Position numbers and translations under genes: made by a program. DNA of 64,000 nt from Agarilytica sp033852175 (lineage in GTDB: Bacteria > Pseudomonadota > Gammaproteobacteria > Pseudomonadales > Cellvibrionaceae). The stretch covers positions 1 through 64,000 of the forward strand of contig JAWSUY010000012.1 of assembly GCA_033852175.1 (NCBI GenBank), read 5' to 3'. Below are positions 52,025 to 60,450 of this stretch, piece after piece (position 1 is the first letter of the stretch; each line of letters starts with the position of its first letter). Under the pieces are notes generated by a model. The model searched no databases, was not told where the DNA came from, and saw nothing but the letters and a program-made list of their open reading frames with translations.

Positions 52025-53488
52025 CTAGTAGAGCGCAGCAATCAACGACGTAAGCTGGTTACGCATATGAGATAGTTGGCCAACTTCATGACTATCAACA
52101 AAATCCGCCGCGTCAAAAGCCTGATCAAACATGGCCAGCACTGTATGCGAAAACTCCTGATCATGAACTTCAATATTGGCTTCATAGTTACGGTACAAGC
52201 TTCTGAAATCAAGATTGGTTGAGCCAATAATCGTAACATCATCAATTACCAGAATTTTAGAATGGTCGAAGACCCCTTCGCTTAGCGCACACGCAACCCC
52301 ATTTTCAACAAACTCTTTGAGCACCAATGCATGAGCATTGTCGACGAGTGCCGAATCGCTTTTTTTCGGAAACAGAACACGTACATCCAGCCCCATTTTA
52401 GAGGCAGCAATGATGCTTCTCCGCATCGCTTGCGATGGAATAATATAAGGCATCCAGATACATATACGGTCAGTAGCCGAGTAAAAAAGATCGCCAAGGT
52501 ATGCGCTGTAGTTATACGACCGCTCTATCGGGTCAGAAAAAACAATACGTGCAGCTTTGTGCCCTACTGTAGATTCTGAATGCAGGTTTGATTTTTTCTC
52601 GTGCTCGTCATGTCCCTCGTCATGTCCCTCGTCATGTCCCTCGTCATTCCACTCGCGAGCTCCTGCATAAGAATCCAAATCAACGCCAGCATTGAGCTTC
52701 CACAAATCAATAAATACGGCTTCCAGCTGTGTCACAACAGACCCAGTAAACCGTAGGCTTATGTTATGGACGCTATCGTTATTTTCCAACAACACTTCAT
52801 CACGTAGATTATGTGAACCGATAAATGCTTCGTTATCCGCCAGCACGATTTTAGAATGCAAACGCTTTTCAACAAATAAAAGCGAGCGAAATAATGAGCT
52901 ATGAAAAATCGAGACATCAAAGGGCAAGTCCAACTCAAACGGATTGTTTCGTGGCTTTAGCAATAGTCCACTGCCAACACGGTCAATCAGCAGGCACACA
53001 TCAACTCCACGCTCATGTGCGTCAATCAGACATTGTAAAATGCGCTCCTTTACTGAGCCAGATAATATAAACGTGGTCATCCACACACGTGATGTTGCCG
53101 ACTCTATCGACTGACAAACCGCATCGACAAATTCATCGTCCTTTAAAAGCTGTGAATCTTCCATATGGAAATAGGGTAAAAATTTATATTCAATACCTAA
53201 GCGCTCAACCGCTCCGTGGTCACAAGGTGCGCCAGCATGAGCCGCGATCAAGTGATTAATTGCCTGATCGTGATCAACCTTACGCACACGAACAACCGTC
53301 AACATAAACGTTAAGGCCCCAACATAAGGCAGTGTCCATATCGCGACAATCCAACCAAGGCTGGTAACCCGTAAATAAGGAGATAAAAGAAGCTTCAGCG
53401 AAGCAGCAATAGAAAGAACAATATAAAGAACTAACCCAAAATCCATGGCGGTTTCCGCAAATTCGTCAATTATCGAGACGGCCATCAT
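52025..53488 (-). CDS. cls: Cardiolipin synthase (phospholipase D family)
   Basis: From the ATG at 53488 the protein has 487 residues. Two N-terminal membrane segments (about 15-35 and 43-63) anchor it. Two HKD motifs follow: H-S-K-I-V-L-A-D-N with S-H-N, and H-S-K-I-L-V-I-D-D with G-S-T-N-L-D. Both are intact, so phosphatidyl transfer to make cardiolipin (or a related phospholipid) is expected at the inner membrane. Between the two motifs lies an acidic linker with repeated G-H-D-E units encoded by a 12-bp tandem repeat. Other starts are ATG at 53485 or 53446. Confidence 0.88.
   Translation of the reverse strand: MMAVSIIDEFAETAMDFGLVLYIVLSIAASLKLLLSPYLRVTSLGWIVAIWTLPYVGALTFMLTVVRVRKVDHDQAINHLIAAHAGAPCDHGAVERLGIEYKFLPYFHMEDSQLLKDDEFVDAVCQSIESATSRVWMTTFILSGSVKERILQCLIDAHERGVDVCLLIDRVGSGLLLKPRNNPFELDLPFDVSIFHSSLFRSLLFVEKRLHSKIVLADNEAFIGSHNLRDEVLLENNDSVHNISLRFTGSVVTQLEAVFIDLWKLNAGVDLDSYAGAREWNDEGHDEGHDEGHDEHEKKSNLHSESTVGHKAARIVFSDPIERSYNYSAYLGDLFYSATDRICIWMPYIIPSQAMRRSIIAASKMGLDVRVLFPKKSDSALVDNAHALVLKEFVENGVACALSEGVFDHSKILVIDDVTIIGSTNLDFRSLYRNYEANIEVHDQEFSHTVLAMFDQAFDAADFVDSHEVGQLSHMRNQLTSLIAALY
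52604..52651. repeat. In-frame 12-bp repeat in the cardiolipin synthase gene
   Basis: Four copies of CTCGTCATGTCC (the last with two changes) encode repeated Gly-His-Asp-Glu in a loop between the two catalytic halves. Copy change keeps the frame. Confidence 0.9.
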
Positions 53489-53537
53489 ACGAGTGGCCTG
53501 AGTCAGCGGCAAGTGTGGCTTACTTTTTCAAACTTGC

Positions 53538-54092
53538 TAGTGCCCTCTCCATAAGTAGGGCCGTAGCGAGAGCGCACAATAAAGAGGAAAGAAAAGGATT
53601 CCATTTGAGTATAAATACCCTCGATTGAAGCCCTAGTATTTAAACGTAGATTTACGAACTGGAAAAGCGCGCCATTCAATCAAAAGTTGCTTCGTCGACC
53701 TGACTCATTTCACCCCAAAAAAGGAAAAATTAAAGGATCATGCCTGTAAGTACTTGCTACCACCACTTATAAACAGGGTCTCAGCGAAAGTGATTTTAAA
53801 ATATCAGATTTTCACCACAAAAAGTGAGAGTTTGATCATTCGAAACAACAATATATTTCGGCGTGAAAATGGCGTTTTAAATTCGTTCGTACGGCTGCAA
53901 GGACGCAGGAGGTAGAGCGACTCATTAGCGCAGGACGCGTGTAAGTAGAATAACGCAGGACAATTACAAGGACGTAATTGGTAGAGCGGCTCATTAGCGC
54001 AGGACGCGCGTAAGTAGAATAACGCAGGAGCAGTTATCGAGGAGACAAAGCCGAGCAGTTGCCGAGTAGAGTCTATTACTGGATGGGCACTA
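53538..54092. repeat. Composite copy E4 of the palindromic element
   Basis: A left end (TAGTGCCCTCTCCATAA, AGCGAGAG) occurs at 53538, a second left-type segment at about 53765-53820 (TATAAACAGGG, AGCGAAAGTGATTTTAAAA), the inner GGCGTTTTAAATTCG at 53870-53885 and a right end GGATGGGCACTA at 54081-54092. It is interrupted by the 69-bp tandem repeat at 53898-54029. It may be two nested or fused copies. Confidence 0.6.
53898..54029. repeat. 69-bp direct tandem repeat (two copies)
   Basis: Units start at 53898 and 53967 and share GTAGAGCG-CTCATTAGCGCAGGACGCG and GTAAGTAGAATAACGCAGGA (split here at differences). Divergence is about 10 percent. The unit has no coding meaning. Confidence 0.8.
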
Positions 54093-54094
54093 GC

Positions 54095-54256
54095 TAGTGC
54101 CTGTCCAGAAATGGCTCGTTGCGAGAACGAATTTAAAATGTCAGTTTTGCATCACAAGATATAGGCGTTTGGTTATTTCAAACAACTACATCTTGTGGTG
54201 TGAAAATGGCGTTTTAAATTCGATCGCAGCAGAGCCCTATTTCCGGATGGGCACTA
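54095..54256. repeat. Dispersed palindromic element, copy E5 (best preserved)
   Basis: A 162-bp near-complete inverted repeat: ends TAGTGCC and GGGCACTA, inner arms CGAATTTAAAA/TTTTAAATTCG and CACAAGAT/ATCTTGTG. It can fold into one long hairpin. Its last three bases (CTA, 54254-54256) form the TAG stop codon of the neighbouring minus-strand gene. It directly abuts E4 through GCTAG. Confidence 0.75.
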
Positions 54257-54457
54257 GCTAGCCTTGGCACTCGTTTTTTGTGAGCGACGAGCATAGCCAA
54301 TGCCTTGGCGAATAAGGCGGGCCTGCTCATCAGCATTGATGCAATCAGGGATTGTCGGGTAGATCTCGCAGGGTTTTTGCCAGGTACCACTTACTAAGGT
54401 GATTTTCGCACCATTGGTGTGTCTGAGCTTGCTCTCGTCTGACAATGTCCAACCCAT
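54254..54457 (-). CDS. Small hypothetical protein
   Basis: The start at 54457 has TTGGAGG five bases before it, giving 67 residues: M-G-W-T-L-S-D-E-S-K-L, a strand, then C-E-I-Y-P-T-I-P-D-C with two Cys, and a helical basic end. The stop codon is supplied by the palindromic element E5, so the last few residues may be recent. No family was recognised. Confidence 0.6.
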   Translation of the reverse strand: MGWTLSDESKLRHTNGAKITLVSGTWQKPCEIYPTIPDCINADEQARLIRQGIGYARRSQKTSAKAS

Positions 54458-54721
54458 AAGAACCTCCAATGTAATATAGCTGACGGCAACCCTATCCAAT
54501 TGTCGCGTAGTTTAACCTCCCCCCAAATGAAAGAGTAGAGACCGAACCATCAACCAGTACAGAATGTGAGCAGGAGCACAATTTGTCATTGAACCCGCCA
54601 ACACTTTGCGTTGTTTTCTATTATCTTAGCAGTCACTCAAACTATCATCCTGGCCATATAAGAACATGGGTGCCAATATTTTAAACGGTCGGAAATTGGG
54701 GAAGGACGGGGGATCAGGAGT

Positions 54722-54789
54722 GGTAACGGGTAACGGGTAACGGGTAACGGGTAACGGGTAACGGGTAACGGGTAACGGGTAACGGGTAA
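54722..54789. repeat. Heptanucleotide array GGTAACG (about 9.5 copies)
   Basis: A perfect 7-bp tandem array that differs from the array at 50278 by one base per unit (GGTAACG against GGTGACG). Confidence 0.95.
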
Positions 54790-54829
54790 ATTATAGGACA
54801 GCGGGTATTGCTGGATATGAAAAGTGATC

Positions 54830-54850
54830 ATTCACTTTTTTAAGTGTTCT
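54830..54850 (-). terminator. Terminator downstream of ribonuclease Z gene
   Basis: AAAAGTGA (54830-54837) pairs with TCACTTTT (54842-54849) around TCAT, with T-runs on both strands. It may serve transcripts from rnz, which stops at 54976. Confidence 0.6.
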
Positions 54851-54975
54851 GTAAATAGAGAGTATATGAATCCAGACTATTGAACTACTCACTCGTCTCA
54901 CGTAGGTTTTGTTCTCGTAAGGCTTAGGCATGACGATAGCCCCACACCCATGCGCCTCACGCACACGTCTTAACT

Positions 54976-56001
54976 TTAGATTGAGCGGGGTTTACGCAGG
55001 CCTCGGGTTTCGCTCAGCGTTAATATTCCAGCATCCAAGATGTAGTGATTAAAGTCTTCAGCCAAAAACAATCGGCCGGAATAGTGAGCGTTTGCCTCCG
55101 ACTCGATATCGACTATTGTGTCGTCGCTAGCCTGATGAGGATGGTGGTAACGCGCACTGAAGTGCGTAAGAACTAAATTACACACTCCGGCTCGCTCTGC
55201 AAATACCGCCACTTGTTTCGCGCTGCTGTGTTGCGGACCCGGCCCAACCTTATCAGCAACTTTCTGTGTGTATGTTGACTCGTGAATCAAAACACTCACC
55301 CCTGAAGCCATCGAGGCTAATAGCTCAGGCGTATCGTTGTCACCCCCAACAATCACCTGTTGAGGTACCTCTGTGGGCAATAGATAATCTTCTGGATTGA
55401 TGTTGATACTCTCGTGTTTACAATCACCTAAAGTCCCATCACTCGACAATACAACGTCCTCTCTCCGAGCAATTTGGCCCCACAGCGGTCCTTTGGGTAT
55501 TCCATCCGCAAGCAGTTTCTGAGTATTTAATTTGGCTGTGCTAGCAACTTCTTTAAACCGGTAAGCATAGCTCGGCACCCGGTGCGACAAAGGACACGAG
55601 GAGACGATAAAGTCTTGAGCAACCTCTGCTTCATGGCCTTCAGCTACATCAACAAATTCAAGCTCGTAGCTCATGCGCACATCGGTTGACCGCATAGTTT
55701 CCAGGACAAATGTTTTAATGCCCGACGGGCCCACAATTGTTAATGCTTCGGTTCTACCCGCCATCGTCGCGGTAGCGAGAAGCCCCGGCAAACCATAACA
55801 ATGATCCCCATGTACATGGGTGATGAATATGCAGCTGAGTTTGACCAATGAATACGGTAAACGTAAAAGCTGATGCTGGGTACCCTCACCACAATCGACT
55901 AGGCACCATGAGCGGCTGTTGCGGCGCTTAATCACTAAGCCTGATACGTTCCGCTGCAACGTCGGCACACCGGAAGAAGTCCCCAAAAAAACAAACTCCA
56001 C
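54976..56001 (-). CDS. rnz: Ribonuclease Z
   Basis: This 341-residue protein is a metallo-beta-lactamase-fold tRNA 3'-endonuclease: L-G-T-S-S-G-V-P at 7-13, zinc motif H62-V-H-G-D-H67, later G-G-D-N-D-T-P with the bridging Asp, H-E-S-T-Y, the exosite-like G-P-G-P-Q-H-S-S-A-K and T-H-F-S-A-R-Y. All expected metal ligands are present and the length is normal. It matures tRNA 3' ends or degrades other RNAs. It lies downstream of the FKBP gene but a terminator at 56047 separates them. Confidence 0.93.
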   Translation of the reverse strand: MEFVFLGTSSGVPTLQRNVSGLVIKRRNSRSWCLVDCGEGTQHQLLRLPYSLVKLSCIFITHVHGDHCYGLPGLLATATMAGRTEALTIVGPSGIKTFVLETMRSTDVRMSYELEFVDVAEGHEAEVAQDFIVSSCPLSHRVPSYAYRFKEVASTAKLNTQKLLADGIPKGPLWGQIARREDVVLSSDGTLGDCKHESININPEDYLLPTEVPQQVIVGGDNDTPELLASMASGVSVLIHESTYTQKVADKVGPGPQHSSAKQVAVFAERAGVCNLVLTHFSARYHHPHQASDDTIVDIESEANAHYSGRLFLAEDFNHYILDAGILTLSETRGLRKPRSI

Positions 56002-56046
56002 AATCAGCCCTTACTTTTTGGAAAATTAAAAATTGATAGAACGCAA

Positions 56047-56066
56047 AACGGCGCCGAAGCGCCGTT
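56047..56066 (-). terminator. Terminator after FKBP gene
   Basis: AACGGCGC pairs with GCGCCGTT (56047-56054, 56059-56066) around the stable CGAA tetraloop. On the minus strand TTTT follows. It lies 24 bp past the FKBP stop. Confidence 0.75.
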
Positions 56067-56090
56067 ATTATTCAAAGCAAATTCACTATT

Positions 56091-56936
56091 CTATTTTTTT
56101 GCTTCAGGCTTTGACTCTACTTTAGCCGCTGGTTTTGAAGCGGCTTTAACCTTAACTTTAGGCTGAGGCACAATCACTTCAATCAATTCGACTTCAAACA
56201 ACAATACCGAGTTACCCGGAATTTTAGGGCGAGAAGTCGGGCCGTAAGCCAATTCAGGCGGAATGACCAATTCCCATTTAGACCCTTCTTTCATCAATTG
56301 AAGACCTTCAGTCCAACCTTTAATCACTTGCGTCACACCAAACTGTGCTGGCTGACCACGATCATAAGAAGAATCAAACTGCGTGCCATCGGTAAGCGTG
56401 CCTTTGTAGTGAACTTTGACACGGTCTTTCGTACCTGGAGATTTGCCTTCACCGGCAACGATCACTTTATATTGTAGGCCCGACTCAAGAGTCACGAAGC
56501 CTTCTTTCTTTTTATTCGCCTCTAAATACTCGCCGCTTAGCGTTTTATTCGCTTCTGATTTTACATCTTGGGCTTCTTTCTCGGCCATACGCTTAGCCTG
56601 CATGGCTGCATTTACCTTGCCACGAAACTCATTCATCACTTCCTGCATCGCCGCGTCATCCATCTGCGCTTCTTTGTTGATTCCTTCACCAAACGCACGA
56701 ACCAAGACTTCAAGATCGATAGAAAGATCTGTGCCATCTAGGCTTTCAAGATTTCGGGCCATAGAAGAACCAGCTGACAAGCCAATCGCATAGGATACCT
56801 GTGTTTTAACGTCTTCTAGGTCTAAAGGCTCTTTGGCCTTCTCGTTACATGCGCTCAACAAAAGCACTAGCGAGGCCGCTGAGGCCAATTTAATCATGGT
56901 TAACTGTTTCACTGAATTACCCTTTTTAGTAGTCAT
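56091..56936 (-). CDS. FKBP-type peptidyl-prolyl isomerase lipoprotein
   Basis: This 281-residue protein has a lipoprotein signal (L-L-L-S-A-C, Cys30), an N-terminal helical dimerisation domain (35-130) as in Mip/FkpA, and a C-terminal FKBP domain (about 150-255) with V-H-Y-K-G-T-L-T-D-G, F-D-S-S-Y-D-R-G and G-W-T-E-G-L-Q-L-M. It ends in a Lys/Pro/Ala-rich tail. A GTG at 56912 with AAGGG before it would give a shorter, more typical signal peptide. It should catalyse proline isomerisation in the periplasm for outer-membrane protein folding. Confidence 0.92.
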   Translation of the reverse strand: MTTKKGNSVKQLTMIKLASAASLVLLLSACNEKAKEPLDLEDVKTQVSYAIGLSAGSSMARNLESLDGTDLSIDLEVLVRAFGEGINKEAQMDDAAMQEVMNEFRGKVNAAMQAKRMAEKEAQDVKSEANKTLSGEYLEANKKKEGFVTLESGLQYKVIVAGEGKSPGTKDRVKVHYKGTLTDGTQFDSSYDRGQPAQFGVTQVIKGWTEGLQLMKEGSKWELVIPPELAYGPTSRPKIPGNSVLLFEVELIEVIVPQPKVKVKAASKPAAKVESKPEAKK

Positions 56937-57458
56937 TATATGTTAGTTAAGTTGGTGCTTAATCTATTTGGTTTATATATCCCACATGTACAAAAATCGG
57001 ATATACGGGCTTTAATTAAACCCGCTCTTTTTTTGTTTATGCTGTCTTTCTAGCGGCTATATCGCTGATATTCTGACACTCACCATTATTACCGCATTCT
57101 CCCAGGTTGGCTCGTATTACACACCCAGAGAGAAAACCAACACACTATCGATAATCGATGTTGTATTGCTTGTATTCTTTGCCCCACAAATAACGAGATT
57201 AAAAGTACAGGGATTTAGAGAACAATCCAAAATTTCCACACTGTTCAATCTCGTCAGTTAACGACAGTTCGTTTATTTGATCGTTCCCCAATAGCCGCGT
57301 CAATCATTGCGATTAAAAATCGACCAAATCCACACTTACCGTAAATGCTAACCAAATTTGACCCCAGAGTATAAGGGTAACGCTAAATGGAAATATGAAG
57401 AGATTGTGCAATTACGGTCATTTTCTTCTTATGGTAGCTAGCCCTCAGCACTATTATG
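56937..57458. other. Intergenic region, no gene seen
   Basis: Only short frames occur. ATCGATAATCGAT at about 57150 is a small inverted repeat, too common to call. Confidence 0.45.
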
Positions 57459-57989
57459 TTATGCATGCTCTGCGAAAGTACTATAAAGCCCCACCAGCGT
57501 GAAGCTTGCAATTGCGCACGCCATGGCAACATTCATAGAGGAATTAGCTCCATACATAGGAATATGGACGGTATGATCGGAGACATCTAAAAGGTCTTGC
57601 GACACCCCCACATTTTCGGACCCAAGAACCAAACAGACCTTCGCACCCACAGGGATATCCAAATTTCTAATATCAATACTGCTACTGGTAATTTCCAAAC
57701 TGATTATTACATAGCCTTCAGCTTTTAACAGTCCAATAACACGCAGCGGATCAACCTCTACTACATACGGCACTGTTTTCTCTGTAGAGCGAGAAGTCTT
57801 ACGTATTTTTCGATGCGGCGGTACGGCAGAGCCGCCAGTCAAAATCACCTCTTCAACGCCCATCGCGTCGGCAATTCGAAATACGCTGCCGATATTTTCG
57901 GGGCCTTCGAGGTCATGAACAAGAAAACACAGGGGAAACGAAGCCCGCTTTTCGCCATGCTGCATGTGCTCAAGTTGTATATTATTCAT
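57459..57989 (-). CDS. SpoU/TrmH-family RNA methyltransferase (second copy)
   Basis: From the ATG at 57989 the protein has 176 residues. It has the three SpoU motifs: H-D-L-E-G-P-E-N-I-G-S-V-F-R, L-V-L-G-S-E-N-V-G-V-S, and I-P-M-Y-G-A-N-S-S-M-N-V-A-M-A. The sequence differs clearly from the SpoU protein at 17050, so the two must act on different RNAs. It is nearest in size to TrmH without the long N-terminal extension. An upstream non-ATG frame to 58109 is unlikely. Confidence 0.88.
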   Translation of the reverse strand: MNNIQLEHMQHGEKRASFPLCFLVHDLEGPENIGSVFRIADAMGVEEVILTGGSAVPPHRKIRKTSRSTEKTVPYVVEVDPLRVIGLLKAEGYVIISLEITSSSIDIRNLDIPVGAKVCLVLGSENVGVSQDLLDVSDHTVHIPMYGANSSMNVAMACAIASFTLVGLYSTFAEHA

Positions 57990-58208
57990 AGCCGCAATAG
58001 TTCTCTTAGAGCTAACTGCTCTGGTGTTATACGATCTCATCCTTAAAACTAAGATCACGCGCCTCATGCTCCGTCGCAAGTCTATAATTATAGGGAAGCG
58101 CGTTCCCACAGGTAAGCCTAAACTTTACTTTTTAGCACGCATTTCTGAATACCGCATGCAACCCTAAACAGCCAGAGACAGCCAGAGACAGCCATAAAAG
58201 GATACTTT

Positions 58209-58784
58209 ATGAGCCTACCCCAACATGTTCAAGAATGGTTTATCCCCCTGAGTCGAAAAGCTCAGATTTTAGACGACGCCTATCAAGAAATGCAAAGTAT
58301 CGCGCTCGCACAGGAATGTATTCCCACCATTATCCAGCTGATCGAAAACCCTAAATACGAACTTCCTGGTCTGGAAATTTTCAGCGGTGCCACTGACCTT
58401 AAAACCCACGACTATATTCACATACTGCTAGGACGAGGACTGCTCCCCAAAGATGAGGCCTTTGTGCTGGGCTTTACCATGGGTTCAACCAATCGTATTG
58501 GTCAAATAGAAGAAAATTTATACGGATTGTTTTCGCGCTATTTATATCCGAAAGAATACCGTTTCAGTAAAGACGATTTTCAAATATATAAAGATGCGGT
58601 GCGCTTGGGCTATATATCGGATTGCATGCCTCTCAACACAGTTGATTACCCCAGCCTACATCCGCTACCCCTCGAAAGCGCTCGTGAAGAAATCAGAATT
58701 GAGAGTGATTTACTGCGCGCCTATTTCCAAATCGAGGCCAAGCGTCACCCCGATTGCATGGAAAGCCGAAGATTAATTTTATAA
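58209..58784 (+). CDS. COQ4-motif protein (second copy)
   Basis: This 191-residue protein has H67-D-Y-I-H71 followed after 11 residues by E83, the HDxxHx(11)E motif of COQ4. The surrounding I-L-L-G-R-G and E-x-x-x-L-G-F-T-M-G-S resemble the region in the protein at 21456. It has no hydrophobic tail. A metal-dependent role in quinone or related lipid biosynthesis is inferred. AAAGGA precedes the ATG. It is followed closely by the glycine-rich-domain gene. Confidence 0.65.
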   Translation: MSLPQHVQEWFIPLSRKAQILDDAYQEMQSIALAQECIPTIIQLIENPKYELPGLEIFSGATDLKTHDYIHILLGRGLLPKDEAFVLGFTMGSTNRIGQIEENLYGLFSRYLYPKEYRFSKDDFQIYKDAVRLGYISDCMPLNTVDYPSLHPLPLESAREEIRIESDLLRAYFQIEAKRHPDCMESRRLIL

Positions 58785-58786
58785 AA

Positions 58787-58820
58787 CGGGGGATGGGGAT
58801 GGGATGCGGGATGCGGGATA
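58787..58820. repeat. Short G-rich array (GGGATG/CGGGAT)
   Basis: About five units of a GGGAT(G/GC) type immediately after the stop codon of the COQ4-motif gene. It belongs to the same class as the other ACGGG/CGGGA arrays but is short. Confidence 0.6.
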
Positions 58821-58855
58821 TTAGGTCTGATAGCTGTTTACACAATTATTCAATA

Positions 58856-59605
58856 ATGATCGCCTTAAAACTTACCACTGAACATTTTAATATGAAACAT
58901 ACCAATCCAGAACTTTACGAGGCGTTGCAGTCTCACAGATTTAGCCATCAAGAAGATGAATTACCATTTTCTCAACGTCTCGCGCAAGAAAACAGTTGGT
59001 CCCTAGACTTCAGCCAGCGCAGCATAAAAGAGTACAAACGTTTTCTATATTTAGCCACCGAATCAATTTTTCCCATCACGCCCTCCGATGAAATTGATCA
59101 GGTATGGCATTTGCACCTAACGTACACACAAAATTATTGGGAGGAACTCTGCCAAAAACTACTCAAGACCCCGCTTCACCATAAACCCACCAAAGGCGGG
59201 CCGACCGAGCAGCAACGCTATAAAAACCAGTACACAAACACACTTAGACTTTACCAAGAAACTTTTGGCGAAGAGGCACCCTCGGATATTTGGCCTCCAT
59301 GTGAAAAACGCTTCGCAAACAACAATTGTTTCATCCGAGTCAATCAAGCCGAACAGTGGATTATCAAAAAACCCAAGAAGTTCTGGCTTCCCTTTGCCGT
59401 GCTACCCATCACCATAGCGGCATGCACTCCGAATGAAGACGCATTCGATTTTTGGTTTTGGGCAAAAGCCGTCATTGGCATTTATGTACTTTACAGAATA
59501 CTAAGATGGATTTCTGGAGGCGGTGGCAGTGGTGGTCATGGTGGCGGAGATCTCGGAGGAGGCTCAGGGTGCGGCACGGGATGTGGCGGCGGTTGCGGGA
59601 GTTAA
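58856..59605 (+). CDS. Glycine-rich-domain-like (GRDP) membrane protein
   Basis: From the ATG at 58856 the protein has 249 residues. The soluble part has D-E-I-D-Q-V-W-H-L-H-L-T-Y-T, H-H-K-P-T-K-G-G and F-G-E-E-A-P, the pattern of the GRDP-like family (W-H-x-H, T-x-x-Y, L-H-H-x-P). One membrane segment follows (about 180-200 of this numbering), then a Gly/Ser/Cys-rich end (G-G-G-D-L-G-G-G-S-G-C-G). The function is unknown; related proteins with Gly-rich ends occur in membrane-linked TIGR04222-like proteins. It overlaps the convergent lipoprotein gene by 42 bp. Confidence 0.7.
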   Translation: MIALKLTTEHFNMKHTNPELYEALQSHRFSHQEDELPFSQRLAQENSWSLDFSQRSIKEYKRFLYLATESIFPITPSDEIDQVWHLHLTYTQNYWEELCQKLLKTPLHHKPTKGGPTEQQRYKNQYTNTLRLYQETFGEEAPSDIWPPCEKRFANNNCFIRVNQAEQWIIKKPKKFWLPFAVLPITIAACTPNEDAFDFWFWAKAVIGIYVLYRILRWISGGGGSGGHGGGDLGGGSGCGTGCGGGCGS

Positions 59606-60004
59606 AATCGACGATTTATAAGAAGATGGCACAGAATTTTTATCGGAATCATCTGAATAATCTATCGAAATTTGAACTGTTTTCGTTTTTAGATCACGGG
59701 AATAATCCAGATCAGGACAACTGTTCTGCTCTTCCAACCAATGCACGGTATTACCAATAACCACTACTGACCCAGATACAATCGCACTCACCACCGAGAC
59801 GCCAACCAGCAACATAGCCTCGGCTTCACAATGAAAGTTTATACAATGCGCCGGAAACGGCTCGATTTCATGAACGTCCAAGACATATCGCTTTGAAATT
59901 CGTCCACATTTATCATCTGAATACTCTACGCTTCGCGGTGTGACGACACAGGAACAACACACAGAAAAGATGAACATCAATGGGATTATTTTGAGTCGGA
60001 TCAT
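59564..60004 (-). CDS. Lipoprotein-like protein with membrane segment
   Basis: From the ATG at 60004 the protein has 146 residues. A signal segment ends in V-C-C-S-C, a lipoprotein-like site, and a second hydrophobic stretch lies at about 65-85 (V-S-V-V-S-A-I-V-S-G). Cys residues (C-I-N-F-H-C, N-S-C-P) could pair or bind metal. The C-terminal 14 codons overlap the opposite gene. No family was recognised. Confidence 0.5.
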   Translation of the reverse strand: MIRLKIIPLMFIFSVCCSCVVTPRSVEYSDDKCGRISKRYVLDVHEIEPFPAHCINFHCEAEAMLLVGVSVVSAIVSGSVVVIGNTVHWLEEQNSCPDLDYSRDLKTKTVQISIDYSDDSDKNSVPSSYKSSILTPATAATSRAAP

Positions 60005-60072
60005 AATCGAAGACATCATGGATTGCGGATTAAAAAAGGCCAAATCGCATATTTTATAGAATCGAACGCTCC

Positions 60073-60450
60073 CTATTGAAGATAAAGATTCCCCTCATCA
60101 ACCTGACGATAAATACTGTAGGGCAACAATAAAGTGTCCATCACGCCCGACAATACGAAGTCAAAGACAATCAAAGGTGCGCCCGTATTTTTATGATTGC
60201 TCGGCACCGGTAGATCTCTTCTCGCCTCCGGCAGCCCTTCATTGCGAACCTCAGGTAAAATTAAGGGCTCACCATGGAGAAGGCAAAAATCATAAGCCAC
60301 GCCGCTGTAGACCCTAGGCAGAGCTTCGCAATAAGTGTCCGCTTTTCGCAAATTGCTCACCGTCGTATTGTCACTCAGCAATACCGCATTAACAGTGCCG
60401 CAACCGGCACAAGCCAAAACCATCAATAAAAGAACTGAAAATCGAATCAT
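60073..60450 (-). CDS. YceK/YidQ-type lipoprotein
   Basis: From the ATG at 60450 (GAAGGGTG before it) the protein has 125 residues with lipobox L-A-C-A-G-C (Cys17). Its layout fits the YceK family: P-R-V-Y-S-G-V-A-Y-D, and F-D-F-V-L-S-G-V-M-D-T-L-L-L-P-Y in the second half. These are small outer-membrane lipoproteins of unknown role. The next gene on the same strand is 69 bp away. Confidence 0.8.
   Translation of the reverse strand: MIRFSVLLLMVLACAGCGTVNAVLLSDNTTVSNLRKADTYCEALPRVYSGVAYDFCLLHGEPLILPEVRNEGLPEARRDLPVPSNHKNTGAPLIVFDFVLSGVMDTLLLPYSIYRQVDEGNLYLQ

Noticed and set aside
53898..54029. GTAGAGCGRCTC word resembling a tRNA D-arm in the 69-bp repeats
   Set aside because: No anticodon or T-arm or acceptor pairing can be placed around it.
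50278..54789. Heptamer arrays considered as CRISPR or phage-like repeats
   Set aside because: Units are 7 bp, contiguous and lack spacers, so they are simple tandem repeats.
17050..57989. The two SpoU genes as recent duplicates
   Set aside because: Their motifs and lengths differ clearly; they are different subfamilies.
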